In this document: piece by piece, positions 51,101 through 58,591 of the stretch | Position numbering within the stretch: position 1 is the first letter of the stretch | Layout: every line of letters begins with the position of its first letter | DNA from: Blautia hydrogenotrophica DSM 10507 | GTDB lineage: Bacteria > Bacillota > Clostridia > Lachnospirales > Lachnospiraceae | Direction: 5' to 3' | NCBI RefSeq assembly: GCF_034356035.1 | Contig: NZ_CP136423.1 | Coordinates: 1,550,001-1,614,000 of the forward strand | Length of the DNA: 64,000 bases | The notes under the pieces: generated by a model | What the model was told of the DNA's origin: nothing | Database searches by the model: none | Seen by the model: the letters and a program-made list of their open reading frames with translations, nothing else | Translations under genes and position numbers: made by a program

Positions 51101-51654
51101 CGTTTCTGTCAGATCAATATAAGGATTTGGTTCAGGCAGAGGCCACACTTCAAGGAATTATCCAGGAATTAGATGAAGGGATGCGCAGACAGTTCGCTGA
51201 GAAATTTAAGGAAATACAAAGAGAGTTTGACAAGGCGTTTAAAGATCTGTTTGGCGGCGGCAAAGGTACGCTAGAGCTGATGGAAGAGGAAGATATTTTG
51301 GAAGCTGGGATTCGGATTATCTCTCAGCCGCCCGGGAAAAAACTTCAAAATATGATGCAGTTGTCAGGTGGAGAGAAAGCTCTCACGGCGATTGCGTTGC
51401 TGTTTGCAATTCAAAATTTGAAACCTTCGCCTTTTTGTCTTTTGGATGAAATTGAGGCGGCTTTGGATGACTCCAATGTGGGCCGATTTGCCGGTTATCT
51501 GAAAAAGTTGACGAAAAACACGCAGTTTATTATAATTACACATAGACGCGGCACTATGGGAGCAGCAGACCGGTTATATGGTATAACCATGCAAGAAAAA
51601 GGTGTTTCTACTTTGGTGTCGGTAGATCTGGTGGAAAAAGATCTGGACAAATAG
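48094..51654 (+). CDS. smc: Chromosome partition protein SMC
   Basis: 1186 residues, full length. Walker A GPNGSGKSN near residue 32, long coiled coil, hinge at about 515-680 (GIQGVVADLIQVEKDYE; NPGGSMTGG after it), second coiled coil, ABC signature LSGGEKALTA and Walker B FCLLDEIEAALDD. Functions with ScpAB in chromosome condensation. Overlaps rnc by 20 bases, as is common in Firmicutes. Confidence 0.97.
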   Translation: MYLKNIEVYGFKSFAQKINFEFHNGITGIVGPNGSGKSNVGDAVRWVLGEQSAKQLRGGNMQDVIFSGTENRKPLSYASVSITLDNGDRKLPVDYKEVTVTRRLYRSGESEYLMNGSSCRLKDIQELFYDTGIGKEGYSIIGQGQIDKILSGKPEERRELFDEAAGIVKFKRRKNTTLKKLEEEKQNLVRVTDILSELDRQLGPLERQSETAKIYLEQKSRLKEKEAGLFLLEMEEIDEQLQEKKQKKSLTEEQLQKTQESYGQVKEEYEELEQKLQKLNTRIEQIREETQQDALRRQQLEGQVEVLKEQIHGAKQNEEHYKSRKISILSDTEKRQCELESYQQERSSLKGEFVQIQERQLKEEVRLRQMADQIEACVKAVEEGKNEIIEVLNSRANTKGKVQRFDTMLEQINIRRAQLNQQKLALKSEEAQQDKELTRARVQYQEIEKKIQNYQQEQEKKNSELKALQENLENQKRQLEVGNATYHREASRLESLMNLTERYDGYGNSIRRVMEQKRRVPGIQGVVADLIQVEKDYEIAIETALGGSIQNIVTDHEQTAKQMIAFLKKNRYGRATFLPLTSIGGRGSFGPREALAEPGVLGIASDLVTVGKGYENLASYLLGRTLVVDHIDHAIAIGKKYRHSLRMVTIEGESLNPGGSMTGGAFRNNSNLLGRRREIEELQACVERLKEEMKDLQKTMEGSRERRNQLRDELAGLKELMQEQCLLENTVRMEIQQKEEKQREISRGYEQIRQEGGDILQQIKEVEENKSAIAAKLEESKQDEKKLEEFIEIRQKQLERWQEEEASVSRCLEEIRMEASALGQKKDFAARNISRVEEELNRLASELKEVEEHLAGDALDIEEKEKNIQKIRETIVQTRQSEESQKAVMDGCLKEKEDTMAVHKSFFEKRDELSGQMNLLDKEVFRLNQQLEKLEESQEQKIAYMWEEYEITPNSAYSYRQQEEISAAAVKKEIAVIKEKIRKLGTVNVNAIEDYKELKERHTFLSDQYKDLVQAEATLQGIIQELDEGMRRQFAEKFKEIQREFDKAFKDLFGGGKGTLELMEEEDILEAGIRIISQPPGKKLQNMMQLSGGEKALTAIALLFAIQNLKPSPFCLLDEIEAALDDSNVGRFAGYLKKLTKNTQFIIITHRRGTMGAADRLYGITMQEKGVSTLVSVDLVEKDLDK

Positions 51655-51664
51655 GAGGAAAGCG

Positions 51665-52606
51665 ATGGGAGAAGAAAAGAAAGGTTTTTTTAAGAGGTTG
51701 GTGAGCGGTTTGTCTAAGACAAGAGCTAACATCGTCTCTGGCATTGACTCGATTTTCAGCGGTTTTTCCAGCATAGATGAGGATTTTTATGAGGAAATTG
51801 AGGAAATTCTCATCATGGGGGATTTGGGAATCAACGCCACCACATCGATTATAGAAAATCTGAAAAAGCAAGTGGAGGAAAAGAGAATTAAAGACCCTGC
51901 GGAGTGCAAAAAGCTGCTGATCGACAGCATCAAGCAGGAGATGACTGTGGGAAATACAGAGTATGAGTTTGAGAACCGCAAATCCGTGATTCTGGTGATT
52001 GGAGTCAATGGGGTGGGAAAGACGACTTCTGTGGGAAAGCTGGCGGGTAAACTAAAAGATCAAGGGAAAAAAGTGATCTTAGCTGCGGCTGATACGTTCC
52101 GTGCGGCGGCTGGGGAGCAGCTTATACAGTGGGCGAACCGGGCCGGCGTGGAGTTGATTGGAGGACAGCCAGGGGCAGACCCTGCCTCTGTGGTGTTTGA
52201 TGCAGTGGCGGCAGCAAAGGCCAGAAACGCAGATATTCTGCTCTGTGATACGGCAGGGCGGCTGCACAACAAAAAAAATCTGATGGAAGAACTGAGAAAG
52301 ATTTATCGGATTTTGGAGAAAGAATATCCGGAAGCCTATCTGGAAACTCTTGTAGTGTTGGACGGGACGACAGGGCAGAATGCTTTGGCGCAGGCGAGGC
52401 AGTTTGCGGAGGTGGCGAAAGTCACCGGTATCATTTTGACGAAGCTGGACGGAACGGCCAAAGGGGGAATTGCTGTCGCGATTCACTCGGAATTGGATAT
52501 TCCAGTAAAATACATTGGCGTAGGAGAGAGTATTGAAGATTTGGAAAAATTTAATGCGGAATCCTTTGTCAATGCACTGTTTGACGTGAAGGACAGCGAA
52601 GGATAA
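51665..52606 (+). CDS. ftsY: Signal recognition particle receptor FtsY
   Basis: 313 residues. NG-domain GTPase: G1 loop GVNGVGKTTSVGKLAG, DTFRAAAGEQL, DTAGRLHNKKNLMEEL, TKLDGTAKGG. The acidic A domain is almost absent; a short amphipathic lysine-rich N-terminus (GFFKRLVSGLSKTR) probably contacts the membrane, as in other Gram-positives. Starts 10 bases after smc with AGGAGG. Confidence 0.97.
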   Translation: MGEEKKGFFKRLVSGLSKTRANIVSGIDSIFSGFSSIDEDFYEEIEEILIMGDLGINATTSIIENLKKQVEEKRIKDPAECKKLLIDSIKQEMTVGNTEYEFENRKSVILVIGVNGVGKTTSVGKLAGKLKDQGKKVILAAADTFRAAAGEQLIQWANRAGVELIGGQPGADPASVVFDAVAAAKARNADILLCDTAGRLHNKKNLMEELRKIYRILEKEYPEAYLETLVVLDGTTGQNALAQARQFAEVAKVTGIILTKLDGTAKGGIAVAIHSELDIPVKYIGVGESIEDLEKFNAESFVNALFDVKDSEG

Positions 52607-52639
52607 TACATGAAAAAAATATAGGGGGAAAAGACATTA

Positions 52640-53851
52640 ATGCTTACAGTAGAAAAATTTGAAGAGGCGTCAGAAGTAGTACACCAGGTAATTCAGCAGA
52701 CAAAGCTGGTGTACAGTGATTATTTCAGCAGACAGACAGGAAACAAAGTCTATTTTAAACCGGAGAACATGCAGCTGACTGGTGCTTACAAGCTTAGAGG
52801 AGCGTACTATAAAATTAGTACGCTGTCGGAGGAAGAGCGCCAAAAGGGACTGATTACTGCCTCAGCTGGCAACCATGCGCAGGGGGTGGCCTATGCCGCT
52901 AAATGTTATGGGGTAAAGGCCGTGATTGTAATGCCTACCACAACACCTTTGATTAAGGTAGAGCGCACCAAAAGTTATGGAGCAGAGGTGATTCTCTACG
53001 GTGATGTTTATGACGAAGCCTGTGCCCATGCTCTGGAACTGGCAGACCAAGAGGGATATACCTTCATTCATCCGTTTAACGATTTGGCAGTGGCTACTGG
53101 ACAGGGGACGATTGCCATGGAGATTATACAGGAGCTCCCCTTGGTGGACTATATTTTAGTGCCTATCGGTGGCGGCGGTTTGGCAGCGGGTGTTTCGACT
53201 TTGGCGAAACTTTTGAATTTCCACATCAAAGTGATTGGAGTGGAGCCGTCAGGGGCGAATTGTATGCAGGTATCCTTGAAAAATGAAGAGGTGACGACTC
53301 TTCCCCATGTAAGTACCATTGCAGATGGAACAGCAGTTCAAACTCCAGGAGATCTGATCTTTCCATATGTTCAAGAGAACATAGATGATATCATCACAGT
53401 CAATGATGATGAATTGATCGCCGCGTTTTTAGATATGGTGGAGAACCATAAGATGATCGTGGAAAATTCAGGATTGTTAACTGTGGCAGCGTTGAAACAT
53501 CTGAATGTGAAAAACAAGAAGATTGTCTCGATTCTCAGCGGAGGCAATATGGATGTGATTACCATGTCTTCGGTAGTCCAACATGGACTAATTCAAAGAG
53601 ATCGAATTTTCACTGTGTCAGTGCGTTTGCCTGATCGGGCCGGAGAGCTGGTGAGAGTGGCTACGGTGATTGCCAATCAGCAGGGAAATATTATCAAATT
53701 GGATCATAATCAGTTCGTCAGTACGAATCGAAATGCTGCAGTGGAGTTAAAAATTACCATGGAAGCATTTGGAACTGAGCACAAGCAGCAGATCATGAAG
53801 GCTCTGAAAGCAGCAGGGTATGAAATGCAGATGGTGACTGCTAATTTATAA
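52640..53851 (+). CDS. ilvA: Threonine ammonia-lyase (catabolic type with ACT domain)
   Basis: 403 residues. PLP enzyme converting threonine to 2-oxobutyrate and ammonia. The PLP lysine is in TGAYKLRGAYYK, the phosphate loop is GGGGLAAGV, and a C-terminal ACT-like domain covers about 325-403 (VRLPDRAGELVRVATVIA). This architecture is shared by short IlvA/TdcB enzymes, so a catabolic (tdcB) or biosynthetic role both fit. It follows ftsY by 33 bases and is followed by a terminator. Confidence 0.92.
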   Translation: MLTVEKFEEASEVVHQVIQQTKLVYSDYFSRQTGNKVYFKPENMQLTGAYKLRGAYYKISTLSEEERQKGLITASAGNHAQGVAYAAKCYGVKAVIVMPTTTPLIKVERTKSYGAEVILYGDVYDEACAHALELADQEGYTFIHPFNDLAVATGQGTIAMEIIQELPLVDYILVPIGGGGLAAGVSTLAKLLNFHIKVIGVEPSGANCMQVSLKNEEVTTLPHVSTIADGTAVQTPGDLIFPYVQENIDDIITVNDDELIAAFLDMVENHKMIVENSGLLTVAALKHLNVKNKKIVSILSGGNMDVITMSSVVQHGLIQRDRIFTVSVRLPDRAGELVRVATVIANQQGNIIKLDHNQFVSTNRNAAVELKITMEAFGTEHKQQIMKALKAAGYEMQMVTANL

Positions 53852-53862
53852 ATAGAGGAGAA

Positions 53863-53888
53863 AAGTCTGGATTATCCAGGCTTTTTTC
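53863..53888 (+). terminator. Intrinsic terminator after ilvA
   Basis: AAGTCTGG and CCAGGCTT arms around ATTAT (one G-U pair), followed by TTTT. Confidence 0.85.
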
Positions 53889-53889
53889 T

Positions 53890-54106
53890 GTTATAGGAAA
53901 GACTTTGCCACGCTGAGCGTGAAAGTTCTTTCCTATTGCATAGGAAACTTCGTTCCCTATGCAATAAAAAGCCCTCCGGGCAGGATGCACACGCCGCAAT
54001 GAGGAATTTCACCGCAAAGCGGTGTTGCGCGGCGCGCAAAGTGGGACGAGCCCCTCAAAGATTGAGGGGATGAGGGAGCTGAAGTAGGCTTGCCCACTTT
54101 GTTCTG
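53890..54106. repeat. Dispersed repeat, copy E1
   Basis: All three modules are present, with an extra CATAGGAAACTTCGTTCCCTATG hairpin inserted after the first module, the same insert that begins copy D. It is followed without a gap by copy E2. Confidence 0.85.
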
Positions 54107-54296
54107 TTATAGGAAAGACCTTATCACGCTAATGCGTGAAAACCATTTCCTATTACATAAACGCTCCGCTAAGGATGCGCACGCCGCAAAAAGGTAGTAC
54201 ACCGCAAGGCGGTGTTGCGGCGGCGCGCAAAGTGGGACGAGCCTCTCAAAGATTGAGGGGATGGGGGAGTTGAAGTGGACTTGCCCACTTTGTTCT
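54107..54296. repeat. Dispersed repeat, copy E2
   Basis: A full three-module copy of about 190 bases, very similar to copy C at 34598. E1 and E2 form a direct tandem pair. The minus strand of C, D and E2 contains a related short open frame, discussed under rejected items. Confidence 0.87.
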
Positions 54297-54370
54297 AACA
54301 GAGACGTTCCACTTTTCAGATATAAAACGAAAAAATACAAACAAAAAATAGAGTGGAAATTGGTTTAAAA

Positions 54371-54445
54371 TGAACAAAAACGAAAAAATAAGATAAAATG
54401 TAATTGAAAATAGAACAAACAGGAGCTATAATGAACATATACAAA
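54371..54445 (+). promoter_or_regulatory. Promoter and two operator-like boxes before the DhaK-like gene
   Basis: TTGAAA (54404-54409), 17 bases, TATAAT (54427-54432). TGAACAAAAACGAA lies at 54371-54384 and TGAACATATACAAA at 54432-54445, the latter overlapping the -10 box. Similar boxes occur before the ABC transporter gene. The positions suit repression by a DeoR-family protein. Confidence 0.65.
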
Positions 54446-54478
54446 AATGTCAAATAGCAGGAAAGCGGGGAATGAAAA

Positions 54479-55477
54479 ATGAACAAAATCATTAATGATC
54501 CGGATACCATTACCAGAGATATTATGGAAGGTTACCTCTACCTGTACGGAAAAGACTATGAGATGGTACCAGGAACCTTCGGTGGTATGGTGAAAAAGAA
54601 TCAGCAGGAGAAAGTGTCTGTCATCGTAGGTGGTGGTGGCGGAAACGAACCCTGGTGTTTAGGATATGTGGGAGAAGGAATGGCGGATGCAGTTTCCACA
54701 GGAAATGTATACGCTGCGCCTCCGGCGAAATCAATCTTAGATGTGAGCAAAGCCGTATATAATGAGAAAGGGATACTCTATGTAGGGACCAATCATATGG
54801 GAGATTTGTTGAATTTTGAGCTGGTGGGAGAGCTGGCGGAGTTGGAGAATATTCACACACGTTGCGTGTTTATCAATGATGATTTGGCCAGCGATCCAGA
54901 TGACATCACAAACAGGAGAGGAATCGCGGGAATTGCTCTGGCTGTGAAAATGGCGGGAGCTGCCTCTGAAATGGGCTGTGATCTGGATGAGACTGCTCGG
55001 ATTACCCAAAAGGCGATTGATCATATCCGTACAATCAGTGTGACCACTTCTCCAGGCTACATGCCTCAGAATGGAAAGGCTATGTGCGAGATGGAAGATG
55101 GGGTCATCGAGTATGGCATGGGCTTTAACGGAGAGCCAGGAATTCTAAGAGAAAAATTAGGAACCGCTCAGCATATTGTAGAGACTATGATGGATATGCT
55201 AATTCGAGATTTAGATTATAAGAGCGGAGAAAAAATAGCGATTCTTTTGAATGGATTTGGCTTTACCAGTCAGTTGGAAATGTTAATCACTGCCGGAGAG
55301 ATCAAAGCATACACCCAAAGTCACGGAATCGAGGTCTATCACACAGAGTGGAACAATATCTTTTGCCCTCAGGGAACGGGTGGTTTTTCCATCTCTGTGA
55401 TGAGGCTGGATGATGAGTTGATTCCCTACTATAACCGAAGGATAGACACTCCATTGTATCACAGGGAAGAACTTTAA
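54479..55477 (+). CDS. DhaK-like kinase subunit lacking both active-site histidines
   Basis: 332 residues with the full DhaK fold. The canonical GGGSGHEP motif reads GGGGGNEP, and the motif carrying the covalent substrate histidine, normally GxGIHGEPG, reads GMGFNGEPG. Both histidines are thus asparagine, while the active-site aspartate in NHMGDLLNF is kept. Classic dihydroxyacetone kinases bind substrate covalently through that histidine, so this protein probably acts on a different ligand or by non-covalent binding. DhaL follows after 60 bases; no DhaM (PTS) partner was found in the window. Confidence 0.85.
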   Translation: MNKIINDPDTITRDIMEGYLYLYGKDYEMVPGTFGGMVKKNQQEKVSVIVGGGGGNEPWCLGYVGEGMADAVSTGNVYAAPPAKSILDVSKAVYNEKGILYVGTNHMGDLLNFELVGELAELENIHTRCVFINDDLASDPDDITNRRGIAGIALAVKMAGAASEMGCDLDETARITQKAIDHIRTISVTTSPGYMPQNGKAMCEMEDGVIEYGMGFNGEPGILREKLGTAQHIVETMMDMLIRDLDYKSGEKIAILLNGFGFTSQLEMLITAGEIKAYTQSHGIEVYHTEWNNIFCPQGTGGFSISVMRLDDELIPYYNRRIDTPLYHREEL

Positions 55478-55537
55478 GGAGTGTGTCTGGGGGCAGATAA
55501 AACGGAAGATAGATGAATTGAAGAAAGGAGTCAGAAC

Positions 55538-56182
55538 ATGAACGCAAGACAGGTTCAGCAGATGTTTCTCTGTGTGGCGGAAAAGATGGTGGCCAGCGAG
55601 GAATTTCTCACAGAGATCGACAATAAGATTGGAGATGGAGACCATGGTATCGGCATGGCCATCGGCTTTAAAGGGGTATATCAGGAGCTAGAAAATAAGA
55701 CTTATACTTATGTCAATGAAGTGTTCCACGCGATCGGCATGACCATGCTCTGTGTGATGGGAGGAGCGTCGGGAGTGCTGTTTGGCACGGTATTTATCAG
55801 CGGAATTGTAAATTATCCGGAGAAAAAAGAATTTGTACTGGAGGATTTCGCGAATATATATGTGAAATCCTTGAACGCGCTGAAAAAAAGAGGAAAGGCC
55901 CAGGTGGGAGACAAGACCATGATAGACGCTTTGGAACCGGCATGCCTTGGGCTAAAAAAGGCAGCAGAGGAGGGAAAAAGTCTTCATGAAGGGTTCGCAT
56001 ACGCGGCAGCGGAAGCGAAGCGAGGTATGGAATACACGAAGGAGTGTAAGGCTCGTTTTGGGCGTGCGAAATATTATGGAGAGAAAGCCATCGGTCTTCA
56101 GGATGCGGGGGCTACGTCTGTGTACTTGATTTTCCAGGCAATGTCAGACTGGGTGAACGAGAATATTTCCAAGGAGGCGTGA
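55538..56182 (+). CDS. dhaL: DhaL-like ADP/ATP-binding kinase subunit
   Basis: 214 residues. The nucleotide- and Mg2+-binding motif EIDNKIGDGDHGIGM is intact, followed by GGASGVLFGTVF and GDKTMIDALEPA, all conserved in DhaL. It should supply phosphate for the DhaK-like subunit. A GAAAGGAG site precedes the ATG. The PfkB-type gene follows 3 bases after its stop. Confidence 0.92.
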   Translation: MNARQVQQMFLCVAEKMVASEEFLTEIDNKIGDGDHGIGMAIGFKGVYQELENKTYTYVNEVFHAIGMTMLCVMGGASGVLFGTVFISGIVNYPEKKEFVLEDFANIYVKSLNALKKRGKAQVGDKTMIDALEPACLGLKKAAEEGKSLHEGFAYAAAEAKRGMEYTKECKARFGRAKYYGEKAIGLQDAGATSVYLIFQAMSDWVNENISKEA

Positions 56183-56185
56183 GAG

Positions 56186-57118
56186 ATGATTGGAACAATT
56201 ACGATGAATCCATGCATGGACAAAACTTTGACAATCAGTGATTTTACATATGGGGGAATGAACCGTGTGACGGAAAAAAGGGCGGACCCCTCAGGAAAAG
56301 GTGTAAATATTTCCATTGCTTTGACACAGATTGGGGTACCGGTGCGCACTTTAGGATTGGAGTATGCCAATGGGAGTGAAGAATTTCGAGAGACGCTAGA
56401 GCAGCTGGGCGTTTGCTACGAGAGCTTAGTGGTTCCAGGAACGCTACGAGAGAACAATAAAGTATATGACACGAAGACGAAAGTCACAACAGAACTAAAC
56501 CAAAAAGGAGACTTTGTCTCGGAGGAAGCACTGAAGCGTTTTGATAAGTTCTTGGACAGTGTGCTGGGAGAGCTGGACATCTTAGTGATTACGGGCAGTG
56601 TGCCCCAGGGTGTGGAAAAGGATTACTATTATAAGCTGATTCAGCGCGCCAATGAAAGAAGAGTAAAATGCATTTTGGATGCGGAAGGAGATTTGATGCT
56701 AGAAGGACTAAAGGCAAACCCCTATCTAATTAAGCCGAATCTCTATGAATTTCAGATGGCTTTTGGACTGAAGACCAAGGAACAGAAAGCTATCTTGGAG
56801 ATCTGTGACAAGATTATTGCCCAGGGTGTTGAGATTGTCTGTCTGTCCATGGGAGGAGATGGAGCGATGATTGTAAACAGCCAGGAAGCCTATATCTGCA
56901 AGCCTACTCCTATTGATGTAAAGAGCACAGCCGGGGCCGGGGATTCTCTGGTGGCAGGTATGTGTATTGCTATGGAAGAAGGAAGAGATTTAGGAACGAT
57001 GCTTCGGTATGGGGTGTCGGTGGCTCAAGGTTCTTTGGTTCGCGAGGGAACACAGCTGTGTACGAAAGAAAATTTTGAATATTTTAGAGAAATTGTGAAG
57101 GTGGAAAAGATCAGGTAA
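56186..57118 (+). CDS. PfkB-family sugar-phosphate kinase (1-phosphofructokinase type)
   Basis: 310 residues. ITMNPCMDKTLTISDF and the GKGVNISIALTQIG block are typical of 1-phosphofructokinase/tagatose-6-phosphate kinase; the catalytic loop is STAGAGDSLVAG. The family phosphorylates a ketose phosphate to a bisphosphate, which suits the aldolase encoded later in the cluster. GGAGG precedes the ATG. Confidence 0.9.
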   Translation: MIGTITMNPCMDKTLTISDFTYGGMNRVTEKRADPSGKGVNISIALTQIGVPVRTLGLEYANGSEEFRETLEQLGVCYESLVVPGTLRENNKVYDTKTKVTTELNQKGDFVSEEALKRFDKFLDSVLGELDILVITGSVPQGVEKDYYYKLIQRANERRVKCILDAEGDLMLEGLKANPYLIKPNLYEFQMAFGLKTKEQKAILEICDKIIAQGVEIVCLSMGGDGAMIVNSQEAYICKPTPIDVKSTAGAGDSLVAGMCIAMEEGRDLGTMLRYGVSVAQGSLVREGTQLCTKENFEYFREIVKVEKIR

Positions 57119-57193
57119 AGTTTTTGGATTTACAAAATATTCATAATTGATAGATGAAAGACAGGAAGAAACCATTTGTCTGAATATTCAAAA

Positions 57194-57380
57194 TGAACAA
57201 AAACAAAATTTGAAACACGAAAAACCGAAAATAAACGAAAAATTATTGTGCATATTAGATAAAAAGTGAGCATCTAATTTAGAAAAAACGACAAAATCAA
57301 TAAGAATCAAATAGAAATGAACATAAACGAATTGACAAACGAACATTCTGTGCTATACTGTGAATATGTACAAAATGTGT
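57194..57380 (+). promoter_or_regulatory. Promoter and operator-like boxes before the ABC transporter genes
   Basis: TTGACA (57332-57337), 16 bases, TATACT (57354-57359). TGAACATAAACGAA (57318-57331) touches the -35 box, and a related TGAACAAAAACAAA lies at 57194-57207. After the start, GTACAAAATGTGTAC is a short inverted repeat. The 57119-57411 gap is otherwise AT-rich and has no gene. Confidence 0.65.
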
Positions 57381-57411
57381 ACGAACACTATATAAGGGAG
57401 GAAACAAAATA

Positions 57412-58407
57412 ATGAAGAAAAAATTACTCAGTGCAATTCTTTGCACAGCAATGGTATCTACTTTGTTCGTGGGATGTGGCGGCGGAAATGATTCCGCAGA
57501 TACCAGTGCAGATGCAGAAACCACAGAAAAAACTGAAGAATCAGCAGATGCAGGCAGCGGAAGCCATAAGTGCGGATTTGTAGTAGGTTCTTTCGAGCAT
57601 GTATTTTATCAGACAATTCGTGACGGCATTGAGAGCAAGGCAAAAGAGCTGGGTATGGAAGCAATCGTGACAGATGCAGAGTTGGACCCGAACATTGCTA
57701 CAAATAAAGTTCAGGATCTGACTGCTCAGGGATGTGAGGCAATCGCTCTTTCTTGTAATGACGCTGCTGGTGTAAAACCTGCAATTGAGAATGCTGACGC
57801 TGAGGGTGTTGCGATGTTTACTTTCGACTGTAGTACAGATTCCGAAGCGATCAATTGTTTCGTTGGTACTGATAACTATAAAGGTGGACAGTTGGGAGGC
57901 CAGGAGCTGTTGAAATACAGTGAAGATGGAGATACCGTAGGTATCATTTGCTATCCGACTGCTTCTTCCTGCCTGGACAGACAGAACGGTGCGCTGGATG
58001 TTCTGAAAGACGAAGATCGTACTGTAGTTTATGACAATGACTACCAGGGTGATGCCAATAAGGCTCAGGAGATCATGGAAAATATGTTGACTGCTAACCC
58101 GGATATGGCTGCGGTATTCTGCGTAGGAGACCCGGCAGCTACAGGTGCTCTGGCTGCAATCAAAGCAGCGGGCTCTGACTGTAAGATTATCGGTTTCGAC
58201 GGCAACCCAGAGGCAAAGGAGGCAATCTCTGATACCGAAGGAAATGGAAAATGGTGGGTATCTGAGATCGCTCAGAATCCAACTCTGATTGGTGAGACAA
58301 TCGTTGAGCAGATGCAGAAATACCTGGATGAGGGTAAAGTTGACGCTGCTGAGATTCCGATTGACCCATATGTAATTGATGCCAGCAACGTAGCTGACGA
58401 GATGTAA
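57412..58407 (+). CDS. Sugar ABC transporter substrate-binding lipoprotein (ribose type)
   Basis: 331 residues. Signal peptide ending in the lipobox VGC (MKKKLLSAILCTAMVSTLF then VGCGGG), an acidic linker, and a type I periplasmic-binding fold: FVVGSFEHVFYQTIRDGIES, AGVKPAIENADAEGV, NYKGGQLGGQELL, CVGDPAATGALAAI. This is the RbsB/AlsB group that binds monosaccharides. It is anchored outside the membrane and works with the next two genes. Confidence 0.92.
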   Translation: MKKKLLSAILCTAMVSTLFVGCGGGNDSADTSADAETTEKTEESADAGSGSHKCGFVVGSFEHVFYQTIRDGIESKAKELGMEAIVTDAELDPNIATNKVQDLTAQGCEAIALSCNDAAGVKPAIENADAEGVAMFTFDCSTDSEAINCFVGTDNYKGGQLGGQELLKYSEDGDTVGIICYPTASSCLDRQNGALDVLKDEDRTVVYDNDYQGDANKAQEIMENMLTANPDMAAVFCVGDPAATGALAAIKAAGSDCKIIGFDGNPEAKEAISDTEGNGKWWVSEIAQNPTLIGETIVEQMQKYLDEGKVDAAEIPIDPYVIDASNVADEM

Positions 58408-58503
58408 TTGAGTGCCGAGATACTCTGAAGAGTGAAAGGCTGGATCATTAGGCACAGAACACTGGATTTGTGTTCTCAGTACAGGTTTCTGGCGTAGTAA
58501 TCA

Positions 58504-58541
58504 ATATACCCAAGTGGGGGAACCTGCTTGGGTATATATTT
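58504..58541 (+). terminator. Strong hairpin between binding protein and ATPase genes
   Basis: Perfect 11-base arms ATATACCCAAG and CTTGGGTATAT with a 12-base loop, followed by ATTTTG. It probably reduces transcription into the ATPase gene or protects the binding-protein mRNA, giving excess binding protein. Confidence 0.7.
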
Positions 58542-58591
58542 TGAAGATTCCCTGAATGTAGCATGAAAAAATTATAGAAAAGGAAGAAAAT

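Noticed and set aside
34547..54340. Related short minus-strand open frames in repeat copies C, D and E2 (shared RISVTRSFL- and IAACA-type peptides)
   Set aside because: The frames exist because the repeats themselves are similar; they lack ribosome binding sites, are shifted out of frame in E1, and overlap palindromes. I treat them as by-products of the repeat.
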